64,000 nt of DNA. It comes from an uncultured Lachnospiraceae bacterium (GTDB lineage Bacteria > Bacillota > Clostridia > Lachnospirales > Lachnospiraceae). Positions 24,787-33,847 of this stretch are shown one piece after another (position 1 is the first letter of the stretch; every line of letters starts with the position of its first letter). The position numbers and the translations under genes are program-made. The stretch is from positions 7,978 to 71,977 of the forward strand of contig CARUOB010000007.1 in NCBI GenBank assembly GCA_949076555.1. Reading direction: 5' to 3'. The notes beneath the pieces are model-generated. The model saw only the letters and a list, made by a program, of their open reading frames with translations. It did not search any database and was not told the origin of the DNA.

Positions 24787-25860
24787 TCAGATCTCCTCGT
24801 TTTGCCGGTGCAGCTTCGGGTCTTCATACTGGTCCATAAAATCTTCACCCAAATAGACGATCTCCTCGGCAAACCGGATGTTTCGCACCACTGTAAATAC
24901 AGAGATGACCCTGCGGAAAGTCAGCCCTTCGATATAGTTCAGCACTTCCATCGGAAATTTCCGGTCGAGCACAATATGCTCCGAAAATTTCTCTTCATAG
25001 TTCAAAAGATCTCTGGGATGCGGTTTAATCAGGATCACAGACTCCGCCCCTTCTATTTGACCATGTAGGTCAATGCAGTCCCGGAAGATCTTCTCGCGTA
25101 CATCAAGCTCACACAGCGGCTCCGTCAAAAGAAGCACATTGTCCTTTCCCGTAGCCAGTTTTTCCTCTATTTCCCCTATATTAGAGATAAACAGGCGCAC
25201 CAGAAGCGCCTTATCCTCCTTCGTGAGCGCATCCGCCAACTCCTGTCTGGACTGTTCGATATATTTGGGGCAGGGATAGGGCAGAACGGAAATATCGTTG
25301 ACCTCCATATCCAGACAGTATTTCCCCCATCCGTTTTGAATGAAAATGAGATTCAAAGAAGCGAGAAACGCCTTTAGCTTAAAATGTCCTCTGTTGTCGT
25401 AGCGGGCTGTATCGTAAGTGCTGATGCAGTCCAGTCCGTCCTCCAGCGCATGATAATGTATTTTTTTGTAACTTAAATAATAACCGATCGGATCGGAATC
25501 GCAGAACACGTAAAGATCCTTATACGCTTTAAAGTCGACCGGCACATAAGGCTCCTGCGCCCTGCCAAGAAGCTTCGTATAACGGACGCGGGCCAGTAAA
25601 TTCAAGAGCAGATTTCCCCTGTCCACATGGTATTTCATAATCTCTGGGAAATTGACGTCCTCCTTCTCCCCGAACATATACACCGCCTCAAAGAGTCCGC
25701 AGGCCAAAGCCCGCTCCTTTAAATCCCCGAAATCATTGGACATGGTGCTCATCACAAGGGTGGCTCTACCCCGTTTTTCCCGTTCCAGATTCAGTTCCTT
25801 TAAACATGCCACATACACATGATAATAGGTGTGACAGACGTAAATCCTATCTTTCATCAT
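24787..25860 (-). CDS. GT52-like (sialyltransferase-type) glycosyltransferase, candidate Pse transferase
   Basis: 357 residues. The N-terminus DRIYVCHTYYHVYVACLKE matches the opening strand and histidine of GT52/lipooligosaccharide sialyltransferase-like proteins. The C-terminal SVILIKPHPRDLLNYEEKF holds the conserved Lys-Pro-His-Pro motif that contacts the CMP donor in GT-B sialyltransferases. It lies directly after the Pse synthesis genes, so transfer of CMP-pseudaminic acid (or a derivative) to the glycan is a well-supported inference, not a demonstrated activity. Two tandem ATG codons open the frame; either could start. A gap of 206 bases separates it from the ABC transporter. Confidence 0.75.
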   Translation of the reverse strand: MMKDRIYVCHTYYHVYVACLKELNLEREKRGRATLVMSTMSNDFGDLKERALACGLFEAVYMFGEKEDVNFPEIMKYHVDRGNLLLNLLARVRYTKLLGRAQEPYVPVDFKAYKDLYVFCDSDPIGYYLSYKKIHYHALEDGLDCISTYDTARYDNRGHFKLKAFLASLNLIFIQNGWGKYCLDMEVNDISVLPYPCPKYIEQSRQELADALTKEDKALLVRLFISNIGEIEEKLATGKDNVLLLTEPLCELDVREKIFRDCIDLHGQIEGAESVILIKPHPRDLLNYEEKFSEHIVLDRKFPMEVLNYIEGLTFRRVISVFTVVRNIRFAEEIVYLGEDFMDQYEDPKLHRQNEEI

Positions 25861-25948
25861 CGTTCACGTTCCAAAACCTCTCCATTGTATTCCTCCGAAA
25901 ACACGCTCATCTGCCGAACGTTACGCAGGCGAAAGCATCGTCCGGCCC

Positions 25949-27331
25949 TCAACACGAAATCTCCACTTTCACTTGCGCCAATATTTGCTTTCCCAGCTCC
26001 ATGGCCTCTTCCGGCGTCTCCCCTGTGGTAATCACATGTCCCAGCCTGTCATTGCTAGACCTCGTTCCCTGCACAGAATCTCCGGGTTTTTTATAAATAC
26101 TGATTTCCTCCACGCCTTCCTGTTCATGAAGCCCATCCAGCACGGTGATCCGGGTAATCACGCCCTCCTGTCCGGTATGCAGAAAATGAATCGCCGCGCT
26201 GCGGTTCCATTTCGGAGTCAGATCAGGCTTCTCCCCCGTCGCCAGAAGCACCGATGCCCCTACCATATCAATGCCTGTCGAAAGCGGCACCAGTCTGGAC
26301 GTAATAAAGTCGCCGCCAAGCCTCGCCGCCAGCTCCACAATCTTCGGCCCGTCCTCCGTCACCTTGATCTCCACATGGGCGGGCGCATTCTCAATGCCGA
26401 TCGCCCTGACTGCCTGCGCCGCCACACGCCGTATCCGCTCCTGCACTTGCTGATCCAGTCTGCACGGCTCACAATGCGCCAGCTCCACAAAATAGGGCGG
26501 CGGTGTGATAAACTTGTCCGTGATCGCAAGGATATGAGGTTCGCCTTCTATCACCATGATTTCCACACTGACCTCCTGACCGTGCATGTATTCCTCCACC
26601 ATCACGGTGCCGTTTCGGGAGTTTCCCAGACTGTATCGGTATGTCCTGTTTTTCATCTCACTAAATGCTTTAAGATATGCCGTGTAGCGTTTTAAATGGT
26701 CTTCCGAAAGCTGCTTTCCCCCAGAAAGTTCCCCCGGTATCTCATCACGGCTCTGCGGTTCGTCCTCTCCCCCATGAGATACTGCGCCACGGCTTTCCGG
26801 TTCAAAAAGCGATACATCCAGTTTCCCAAAGTCTATCTGCACCACGCCCCGGCTCCCCGCATTATCTGCGGGCTTCACGATACAGTTCCCAGCCAGCTTA
26901 TCCACCGCCTCCGAAAAGGAATCATAGTCTGTGGCTGCATAGTATTCCGGTATCGGCACGCCGCATTCCTTTAAGCGGTCTCTCATTTTACTTTTTATGG
27001 TGGCACAGAGCGCGTTCTCGTAAGACAGATCCGGCCGCTTTCCCAGCTTTTCATTGACATATGCCGCCGTCCGCACGGGGCCGTCGCTGGTGGAAGTCAT
27101 CACCACGTCCGGCTGATAAATAAGCGCCTGCCGGTAAACCTCCTCCTGATCTAATGTACTCACCACCAGCTTCACATCCGCCAATGCAAATCCCACCGCA
27201 TTTTCGTCATAATCCACCAGAATGACCTGATAGCCCAGCTCCTTGGCCTTCTTTATGGCGGGAACCTGCAACGCGCTGGCGCCCAAAATCATGATCTTTT
27301 TCTGTTTTTCTTCCACTTTACTTTTCTCCAT
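25949..27331 (-). CDS. ATP-grasp enzyme of the Pse block
   Basis: About 460 residues. The pre-ATP-grasp Rossmann segment is KIMILGASALQVPAIKKAKE. The ATP-grasp core has CIVKPADNAGSRGV (nucleotide loop) and KIVELAARLGGDF (metal-binding region), like PurT and carbamoyl-phosphate synthase relatives. A hydrophilic insert of about 40 residues (rich in Glu, Ser, Gly) interrupts the middle. It lies between pseI and the GT52-like gene, so ligation of an amino acid or acyl group to Pse or its precursor is plausible. The exact reaction is unknown. The start at 27331 is uncertain; the upstream ribosome site is weak and an ATG at 27373 is in frame. Confidence 0.8.
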   Translation of the reverse strand: MEKSKVEEKQKKIMILGASALQVPAIKKAKELGYQVILVDYDENAVGFALADVKLVVSTLDQEEVYRQALIYQPDVVMTSTSDGPVRTAAYVNEKLGKRPDLSYENALCATIKSKMRDRLKECGVPIPEYYAATDYDSFSEAVDKLAGNCIVKPADNAGSRGVVQIDFGKLDVSLFEPESRGAVSHGGEDEPQSRDEIPGELSGGKQLSEDHLKRYTAYLKAFSEMKNRTYRYSLGNSRNGTVMVEEYMHGQEVSVEIMVIEGEPHILAITDKFITPPPYFVELAHCEPCRLDQQVQERIRRVAAQAVRAIGIENAPAHVEIKVTEDGPKIVELAARLGGDFITSRLVPLSTGIDMVGASVLLATGEKPDLTPKWNRSAAIHFLHTGQEGVITRITVLDGLHEQEGVEEISIYKKPGDSVQGTRSSNDRLGHVITTGETPEEAMELGKQILAQVKVEISC

Positions 27332-27442
27332 CGCCACCGATCCATACCATGGCTTTCCGGTTTCAGCCTGCAATCAGCCTGTCATGCCTTATCTCCTGCA
27401 GCGTATTGCCCATCATTTCTTTTCCATACTGCCACGCAGCGC

Positions 27443-28498
27443 TTACTCAATATATTTCCAGTCCATCGGCGTCCCCCGTGAAATATCGCAGCGCGCCTTT
27501 TTACCCAGCACTTCTTCATAATACACAGGCGCCATACCGAATGCCGGACGTATAGAGCGCAGGTTTTCCGGTGTAAAAATCTCCCCCGCCTTCATATCCT
27601 GCGTCACAAAGAGGGACCGTCCCTCCTCCCTGCTTCTCTCCTGCTTTTCCGTCAGACGATAAGTCACCTTCCCCAGCGCCTTCTCCACAATGCGGATTTC
27701 ATCCACCATCTTTTTGAACTCCGCCGGTTCCATGGAAAAAGCCCCATCCGGCCCGCCGTCGGCACGGGAGAGCGTGAAATGTTTCTCCACCATGCACGCG
27801 CCAAGCGCCACCGAAGCCACCGCCACGGCGGAGCCCATGCTGTGATCGGAAAGTCCCGTCAGACAGTCAAAGGTCCCGGCCATGTGGGGAATCAGTTTGA
27901 TGTTCATATCCTCATAAGGCGTCGGATAAGTGGCCGTGCATTTCAAGAGTATAATCTGCTCATTTCCCTCTTCCCTACACGTTCTCACTGCCCTCTCAAT
28001 GTCACCCATATGCGCAAGTCCCGTAGCTATAATCACAGGTTTTCCCTGCCTGGCAACCTTACGGAGCAGGGGAATGTCCCAGATTTCAGGAGAAGCGATT
28101 TTATAGGCAGGCATCTTTATCTCTTCCATAAAGTCCACCGCCGTAAAGTCAAACGGCGAAGAAAAGCAGTCCATGCCCAAATCGTTAGCAAGTTTCATCA
28201 GTTTCGGCTGCCACTCCCAAGGCGTGTACGCCTCCTGAAACAGCTCAAAGCAGGTCATACCATCCCAGATCGTCCCCTGCCTGATCTGAAAATATTCGTT
28301 GTCACAGTCCAGCGTGATGGTATCTGCCGTGTAAGTCTGCAGCTTCACCGCATCCGCCCCGGCCTCTTTCGCGGCCCGGATAATCGCCTCGGCCCTGTCG
28401 TAGTCCTGCAGATGGTTAGCCGACATTTCCGCCACAATGTAAGTCGGCTCACCCTCCCCGACGAATCGATTCCCTATCTGTATTTTCTCCTGTCCCAT
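27443..28498 (-). CDS. pseI: Pseudaminic acid synthase
   Basis: 351 residues. The NeuB-family barrel begins TYIVAEMSANHLQDYDRA and contains GADAVKLQTYTADT, CFSSPFDFTAVDF and GLSDHSMG. The C-terminal SAF (antifreeze-like) domain occupies about 295-350. It condenses 6-deoxy-AltdiNAc with phosphoenolpyruvate to give pseudaminic acid. DITLD-type and SANH variants in the active-site loops match PseI rather than NeuB. The start at 28498 is chosen because GAGAGGG precedes it and the longer frame adds 22 unconserved codons. Neighbours pseF and the PseG fusion support the assignment. Confidence 0.93.
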   Translation of the reverse strand: MGQEKIQIGNRFVGEGEPTYIVAEMSANHLQDYDRAEAIIRAAKEAGADAVKLQTYTADTITLDCDNEYFQIRQGTIWDGMTCFELFQEAYTPWEWQPKLMKLANDLGMDCFSSPFDFTAVDFMEEIKMPAYKIASPEIWDIPLLRKVARQGKPVIIATGLAHMGDIERAVRTCREEGNEQIILLKCTATYPTPYEDMNIKLIPHMAGTFDCLTGLSDHSMGSAVAVASVALGACMVEKHFTLSRADGGPDGAFSMEPAEFKKMVDEIRIVEKALGKVTYRLTEKQERSREEGRSLFVTQDMKAGEIFTPENLRSIRPAFGMAPVYYEEVLGKKARCDISRGTPMDWKYIE

Positions 28499-28642
28499 TT
28501 TCCCTCTCTCTCTGCCGATAGGCTCTGCATATACCAGTGTCATTTCTATGCTTTCCCGATGCATTTTTTACAACCGCTCCCTGCGTATGACACACGACAT
28601 CAGGCATAAAACCACACCACCGTGTGCTGCACTGCCTTTCTC

Positions 28643-29353
28643 TTACCGCTCATATTTCTCCCGCATCATCCGGAATTTTATCTCCGCCAGTTCCAGATCA
28701 GACGGATTGTCGATATCCTGCACCTCCGTCTCCGGCACGATAATGGGCAGATATCCGTCCGGCAGATCGCCCCCGCAAGCCAGATACCGCTCCACATGGT
28801 AACAGTAAAACTGCCCGCTGTCATGATACACAGGCTCTAAATCCTGTGACCGTTTCATGGCATTTTCGGGATAGCAGTACACAAGTTTTCCGTCCCGGAC
28901 CGCCATGCCCCGCTGAGGCGGAAAGGAATAGCGGACCACTGGCATCACCCCGGACGCGTCCTGCTCCACCAAAAGCCGCATAGCGTCTTTCAACTTTTCA
29001 GCCGTTATAAAGGGAGCCGTTGGGTAAATGCACGCCATATAATCAAACTTCTCTCCCCGCTCCTCATAAGTCCGGAGCACTTCCATGAGCACATCGTCCG
29101 TGGTTGCAAAATCTCCCGAAGTCTCCTTACTTCTCATAAAAGGAACCGCCGCCCCCGCATCCCTCGCAATCCGCGCAATCTCCTCATCGTCCGTGGAGAC
29201 CATAACCTCGCGGAACATCCCCGACTGGATCGCCGCTTCAATGCCGTAAACCAACATCGGCTTCCCCATAAACTCTCTAATATTTTTCCCAGGAATGCGC
29301 TTGCTGCCGCCCCTGGCGGTGATGACTGCAATCGCGTTACACTCTGTACCCAT
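28643..29353 (-). CDS. pseF: Pseudaminic acid cytidylyltransferase
   Basis: 236 residues. The CMP-transferase nucleotide loop AVITARGGSKRIPGKNI (about 9-25) and SQDLEPVYHDSGQFY identify the CMP-nonulosonate synthetase family; the length and YHDSGQFYCY stretch fit PseF. It activates pseudaminic acid with CTP to CMP-Pse for the transferase. Ribosome site AAGGA lies nine bases before the ATG. The Rpn nuclease gene is inserted directly upstream, separating pseF from the PseG fusion gene. Confidence 0.93.
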   Translation of the reverse strand: MGTECNAIAVITARGGSKRIPGKNIREFMGKPMLVYGIEAAIQSGMFREVMVSTDDEEIARIARDAGAAVPFMRSKETSGDFATTDDVLMEVLRTYEERGEKFDYMACIYPTAPFITAEKLKDAMRLLVEQDASGVMPVVRYSFPPQRGMAVRDGKLVYCYPENAMKRSQDLEPVYHDSGQFYCYHVERYLACGGDLPDGYLPIIVPETEVQDIDNPSDLELAEIKFRMMREKYER

Positions 29354-29374
29354 TTCTATTCTTCCTTTCTTTTC

Positions 29375-30337
29375 CTATTTCCAGTACAATGAAAGTTTTT
29401 CCTTTGCCCCATCCTCAGATAAAGAATATTTCGCCACAAGCGCCTCTGCTACCTGCGCCTTGGTTTGGCCTGCTTCCTGCAGCACCTCCACCATACAGCG
29501 AATCCCCTGTTCTATTCCCTGTCTCTTTCCAATTTCCATGCCTTCTCTGATGCCTTCCTCGCGGCCCTCACTTTTCAAGGTTCTCTCATACTTCTCCACA
29601 TCAAACTCTTCCAGCAGCATACCAAGCACCTCCGCGCGGTTTTCCCTCAAAACCTTCTCAAGAATCCCGTTTTCTATACAATAATCCACTGCGTCCGCCA
29701 GCGCCGTTTCCGTACGCTTCCCTTCACGCATACACGTTCTCATAATATCCACAAACGCCGCGTATTCTCTCAACACCCTGCATTTTTCCATCAGTAAACG
29801 ATTATGTCCGTGATTTATATTGAGCACCTGCACCGTCAGCTCCACGTCCGCCTTTGCCGACCGATCCTCAAAGGCATCCGAAAGCCTGATTGTCTTCTCC
29901 TCTGGCATTTCCTTTGCGCCGTTATAGAATACCACGCACTTCGGTGTCGGCAGGGAAATCAATCCCTCTCCATACAGGCTCTTTTCCGCCCGCTCAATCA
30001 CCATCTGGTATTCCTGCGCAAGATAAATCAAAAACCGTACCGGCAGATTGGGGCTGTAAGTGCTCTGGTGTTCGTACATACTCAACGTACCCGCCAGCAC
30101 AAAGGCCAGATCATTTTTCATCACCACATAAACCGCGCTCTCAATCGTCACGATTTCAAGCTGCGACGAATCTTTGTAATCTGTCCCGTTCAGCGCATTG
30201 TACAGCTCTAAAAGCGCCTCCCTGTCTCTCTCAAACAGAAACCGGAACAGCCTGTCCTTCACATTCCTGCGCACCTTTCCTCCGCGCCCAAACCTCCATA
30301 TCTTTCGCCGTTTCCACGCATGTCTTTTCTGTACCAT
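29375..30337 (-). CDS. Rpn family recombination-promoting nuclease/putative transposase
   Basis: 320 residues. A PD-(D/E)XK nuclease core is recognised by the catalytic set D76 (KNDLAF) and E89-x-Q91 (YEHQST), then a conserved hydrophobic block. The C-terminal third is a helical Glu/Lys-rich tail with the Gly-rich EGREEGIREG and GIEQGIR repeats seen in Rpn proteins and often variable between paralogues. Rpn nucleases are small autonomous genes linked to recombination and phage defence. It sits inside the Pse block but has a strong promoter of its own (30499-30527) and an AAAGGAGG site, so it is probably an inserted guest. The start at 30337 excludes 18 upstream codons. Confidence 0.9.
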   Translation of the reverse strand: MVQKRHAWKRRKIWRFGRGGKVRRNVKDRLFRFLFERDREALLELYNALNGTDYKDSSQLEIVTIESAVYVVMKNDLAFVLAGTLSMYEHQSTYSPNLPVRFLIYLAQEYQMVIERAEKSLYGEGLISLPTPKCVVFYNGAKEMPEEKTIRLSDAFEDRSAKADVELTVQVLNINHGHNRLLMEKCRVLREYAAFVDIMRTCMREGKRTETALADAVDYCIENGILEKVLRENRAEVLGMLLEEFDVEKYERTLKSEGREEGIREGMEIGKRQGIEQGIRCMVEVLQEAGQTKAQVAEALVAKYSLSEDGAKEKLSLYWK

Positions 30338-30498
30338 GCTTCCTCCTTTCCGTATCCGGCAGAAAAGAAAGCATGTCTCCCACAAATGCACGTTTCAGTT
30401 TCCGCCGTATCTTCTGTTGTCAGTGTAAAAGAAAAATTCGACAGAAACTGTCCTGAAGGTGCAGAATGCACATCTGTTAGAATTTCTCCGATGGATTT

Positions 30499-30527
30499 AT
30501 TGTATAGAATTATGTTGCAAATGTCAA
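30499..30527 (-). promoter_or_regulatory. Consensus promoter for the Rpn nuclease gene
   Basis: TTGACA (30522-30527), a 17-base spacer and TACAAT (30499-30504) on the minus strand, giving a leader of about 155 bases before the start codon. The 282-bp gap it lies in holds nothing else recognised. Confidence 0.75.
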
Positions 30528-30619
30528 TGGAACTTACAAACGAAATATCGTCAATGCCGCATCTGTCGCGTCCTTTTCCTCGCGGGGCAGACTCCGGGCA
30601 CACGCTAGCCCCTATGCTC

Positions 30620-32782
30620 TCACAGCCTCATCAGCTCCCCCGCGATCCGTTCCGCGCCTCTGCCGTCCGTCACACGGGCAAGCCTGTCCTTCATCCGTTC
30701 CCGCAGCGAAACATCCGTCACCAGTCTTTTCAGATGTTCACAGATCGCCTCGATACAGGCATTTCTATCCTGTACGATATCCCCGGCGAAGAGCATCCGC
30801 TCCTCGGCCTCAAAAAATTCCCTGTCGTAGCGCTGGTTGTCAGCCGACTGAAAAAACACCGTGGGAACCTGCATGGCGCTCAGTTCAAACAACATTGTTC
30901 CGGCCGCTGAAACCGCCGCGTCGCAGTCCGCCATCAGCCCTGCCATATCCTTGCAGGGACGATATACCTTCACATTTTCATGGTGCGCCGCGAATGCCTC
31001 GATCGCGTCGCCCTGGGGATGGTATGCGCCTACCACAGCATGAAAAATCACCGACTTTAACTCTTCTGTCTGCACCGCCCGCTGCAATACGCCCCAAACG
31101 GCATTCTGCGCATCCCCGCCGCCGCTGGATAACAGCACGGAAAAGCCTTTGTTCTCCCTCCGGTCATCACCTGGCACAGCTTCACCAAACTCCTCCCGCA
31201 GAGGCACATAGTCCGTCCCCAAAAGCAGTTTTGTCCGACCGCCGTAAGTCTCCTCATAGGGGAAACGGGTGTGATACGCATTATAATTGATCAATGCGTC
31301 CACGGGAAAAATATGTTCAAAGCAGTCGTCGATACAGACCAGTTTCACAAAATTTCGCAGGCCTTCAAAATAAGCGGGCGGCGCCTGATAAGAATCCACC
31401 AGAAGCGTCCTTATCCCTGCAAGTTTCAGAACCTCCCGCAGTACCGGAAGTTCCTCCTCCATATGATCCCACCGCGTATGCAGACAGACATGCTCCATCC
31501 CCGCCTGAGAAAGCATATCCTGCGCCTGCTCGTCCGCCGTGATAAACAATACCTGGCCCCCCAGCTTGTTGATTTGCCTCGCTATCGTGATACAGCGCAT
31601 CATATGACCTGTCGCCACACTCTCGTTGGCGTCCGCACGGATACCGATCACGGGCTGTTTTTCATATAGCGCAAGCACCTGAGCGATCCGCTCCATCTCC
31701 TCCGTTCCGTAACGCTGGTCAATGGGCAGCGCAAGCATATGCGCGAAAATATATGCCTCGTCCCCTTTCCGGAAATCTCTGTTTTCCTCCCCCACCGGCC
31801 AAAGCGTCGGCGCATAGATACCGTGCTGCGCCAGAAATCTCTGTAAGCCGTCACGCTCCTTCGCGTAAACCGGCAGATAGAGCGGCGCCTGCGCCTCCTC
31901 TCTAAGAAGTGTGGGCCACAGTCTTTTCATGCCGCGTATTTGGTCATACAGCATACGGTAATTTTCCGTTCTTCTTCTGCCCGCTTCCTCCTCATCCGTT
32001 CTGCGCAAAATATCTGCGGAGATGTTCGAAATGCGCCGTACACCCCTATAACTGTCAAGTTCATTTTCCAGAGAACGGTTCCGGTTCAGATAGGCAGCCT
32101 TTTTCGGAAGCCAGCCTGCCGTCAGCGCGCCTTCTGCTCTTCTCTCCTTCTCACGCAGATACTCCCATTTTTGAACAAGGGGAATCAGACGCTCTTTTGC
32201 GTATGCTTCTCCCGATTCCATCCTGTCCTGCGCCAGCGGCAAATCGGAAACCACAAAGCCGCCGTCGGGAACCGCATACCATTTCCGCAGACTCCCCACC
32301 ACAAAATCGGCTTCCTTTCCGGCCGCTTCCAGATAATAAGACTGGGTCACATCCTCCATCACAAAGACGCCTTTTCCCCGGAGGGCGGCAAGCTGTCCGC
32401 GCAGCCCCGCGCAGGTGTCCGATCCGTAATAGGGATGGATAAAAATAAGACCGGGTTCCTGCGCCAGCGCCAAACGGCCAATTTCCTCACCGGACGGCTC
32501 CAGATCCCTGTTCACAGGATAAAAACACAGCTCCCATCCATGACTCACAAAGGGCAGGAATACGCAGTCGCACATATAGGCCGGCATCAGGCAGCGTTTT
32601 GATATATCCGGTTTTTCCCGCTCCAGCGTGATCAGCACAAGCTCGATGGCCTCCCTGCCGGAAGCCGTAAAGCAGCACTGCTTTTTCCCGTACTTTTCCA
32701 CCTGCGCAAGATGCAGCGCCTCTGTTTTCCCGCCTTCTCTCACCGTGGCCGGATCTATCTCAAAAATACTTCCGATTTCCAT
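30620..32782 (-). CDS. Fusion: DegT-fold aminotransferase-like domain plus PseG hydrolase
   Basis: 720 residues in two parts. Residues 1-375 resemble DegT/StrS aminotransferases: a SGREAIELVL turn (about 41-50), MEDVTQSYYLEAAG, the candidate PLP lysine K167 in GSLRKW, and the typical ending LPIDQRYGTEEMERIAQVL. Residues 377-720 are PseG: IGIRADANESVATGHMMRC, TLLVDSY, LSSGGGD and the C-terminal TMLFELSAMQVPTV block. PseG removes UDP from UDP-6-deoxy-AltdiNAc, the step before PseI. Standalone PseG proteins are about 340 residues, so this is a true fusion. The aminotransferase part differs from PseC, which is separately encoded. Ribosome site GGAGG. Confidence 0.88.
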   Translation of the reverse strand: MEIGSIFEIDPATVREGGKTEALHLAQVEKYGKKQCCFTASGREAIELVLITLEREKPDISKRCLMPAYMCDCVFLPFVSHGWELCFYPVNRDLEPSGEEIGRLALAQEPGLIFIHPYYGSDTCAGLRGQLAALRGKGVFVMEDVTQSYYLEAAGKEADFVVGSLRKWYAVPDGGFVVSDLPLAQDRMESGEAYAKERLIPLVQKWEYLREKERRAEGALTAGWLPKKAAYLNRNRSLENELDSYRGVRRISNISADILRRTDEEEAGRRRTENYRMLYDQIRGMKRLWPTLLREEAQAPLYLPVYAKERDGLQRFLAQHGIYAPTLWPVGEENRDFRKGDEAYIFAHMLALPIDQRYGTEEMERIAQVLALYEKQPVIGIRADANESVATGHMMRCITIARQINKLGGQVLFITADEQAQDMLSQAGMEHVCLHTRWDHMEEELPVLREVLKLAGIRTLLVDSYQAPPAYFEGLRNFVKLVCIDDCFEHIFPVDALINYNAYHTRFPYEETYGGRTKLLLGTDYVPLREEFGEAVPGDDRRENKGFSVLLSSGGGDAQNAVWGVLQRAVQTEELKSVIFHAVVGAYHPQGDAIEAFAAHHENVKVYRPCKDMAGLMADCDAAVSAAGTMLFELSAMQVPTVFFQSADNQRYDREFFEAEERMLFAGDIVQDRNACIEAICEHLKRLVTDVSLRERMKDRLARVTDGRGAERIAGELMRL

Positions 32783-32821
32783 AAACGTTCCTCCGCCCGA
32801 TACGCGTTTCCCTTATGGCGC

Positions 32822-33847
32822 TTACCCGTATCTCTTCCTGAAGTGCCGATACGCCCACAGCAGCTTGTAATATACCATAAAGCACAGGGTAGATTTCATC
32901 TGCATACGAATCAGTTTTTTCTCTTCCTCATGGGTTCTGGAAAGATAATAAGAATTTTCCTGAAAATTCGGAAAACGGCAGCGCATCTCCTCCCCCAGCT
33001 TTTTTACAAACCGGTATTTTGTCCGCTTTACCCCTGCCATGTAGGTAAACAGCGTATTCACATAAAAGAGCAGGGTAAAACTGTATTCCAGTTCCGGCCG
33101 GTATTTATCCAGAAAATCATGCCGCTCGGCTTCTTTTAACATCAGTCTGCCCGCCTCGCAGCGGTCTTCACAGCGTTTCTCCGAAATGGTGTGCACCGTG
33201 GATGATTCGTGCTGATAGTAGTAATACAGCGGTTCCTCAATGTACTCGAAACGATTCGCCAGCACCAGATAAGAGTTGCCAAGGGCATTGTCCTCATAAA
33301 AGATATGCTCAGGAAACCAGAGCGCATGGTCAAGAATCATGGCCCGGCGGAAAATCTTCACCACCAGACTGCCGCCGTCCAAAATCAGGCTCCGTCTCTT
33401 CTCATCATCCAGAACACCCGTCTGACTTCTCTTATTATTGTGCACCACCTGTCCCACTTTCATGGAGTGTTCCGAAGTCAGACAGTAGTCGCACCCCGCA
33501 AGATCGGCCCCTGTGCTTTCCGCCCGCCCAATCAGACGCTCATACATATCCGGCGTAATCCAGTCGTCGCTGTCGATAAATCCGACCCACTCTCCCTGCG
33601 CCATCTTTAAGCCCGCGTTTTTCGCACCGCCCTGATGCTTATTTTCTTCCAGATGCAGCGCATGGAATTTTTCGGGGAAACGCTTTTCATACGCTTTCAG
33701 TATCTCCCACGATTCATCGGTGGAGCAGTCGTCCACCGCAATGATCTCATAGTCAGACACCGTCTGCGCCACAAGCGAGTCCAGACAGTATTCCAGCTTT
33801 TTCTCCGCCGCCATATTATAGACCGGCACGATGATGCTAAGTTTCAT
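32822..33847 (-). CDS. GT2 glycosyltransferase
   Basis: 341 residues beginning KLSIIVPVYNMAAEKKLE, with VDDCSTDESW and the metal-binding FIDSDDWITPDMY typical of GT-A family 2. No membrane helices are evident apart from hydrophobic patches near the C-terminus. It adds a sugar from a nucleotide donor to the growing lipid-linked chain. It overlaps the preceding membrane-protein gene by 11 bases and lies within the Pse block. The sugar specificity is not readable. Similar GT2 enzymes in the window are at 43184, 46887, 48933 and 52067. Confidence 0.92.
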   Translation of the reverse strand: MKLSIIVPVYNMAAEKKLEYCLDSLVAQTVSDYEIIAVDDCSTDESWEILKAYEKRFPEKFHALHLEENKHQGGAKNAGLKMAQGEWVGFIDSDDWITPDMYERLIGRAESTGADLAGCDYCLTSEHSMKVGQVVHNNKRSQTGVLDDEKRRSLILDGGSLVVKIFRRAMILDHALWFPEHIFYEDNALGNSYLVLANRFEYIEEPLYYYYQHESSTVHTISEKRCEDRCEAGRLMLKEAERHDFLDKYRPELEYSFTLLFYVNTLFTYMAGVKRTKYRFVKKLGEEMRCRFPNFQENSYYLSRTHEEEKKLIRMQMKSTLCFMVYYKLLWAYRHFRKRYG

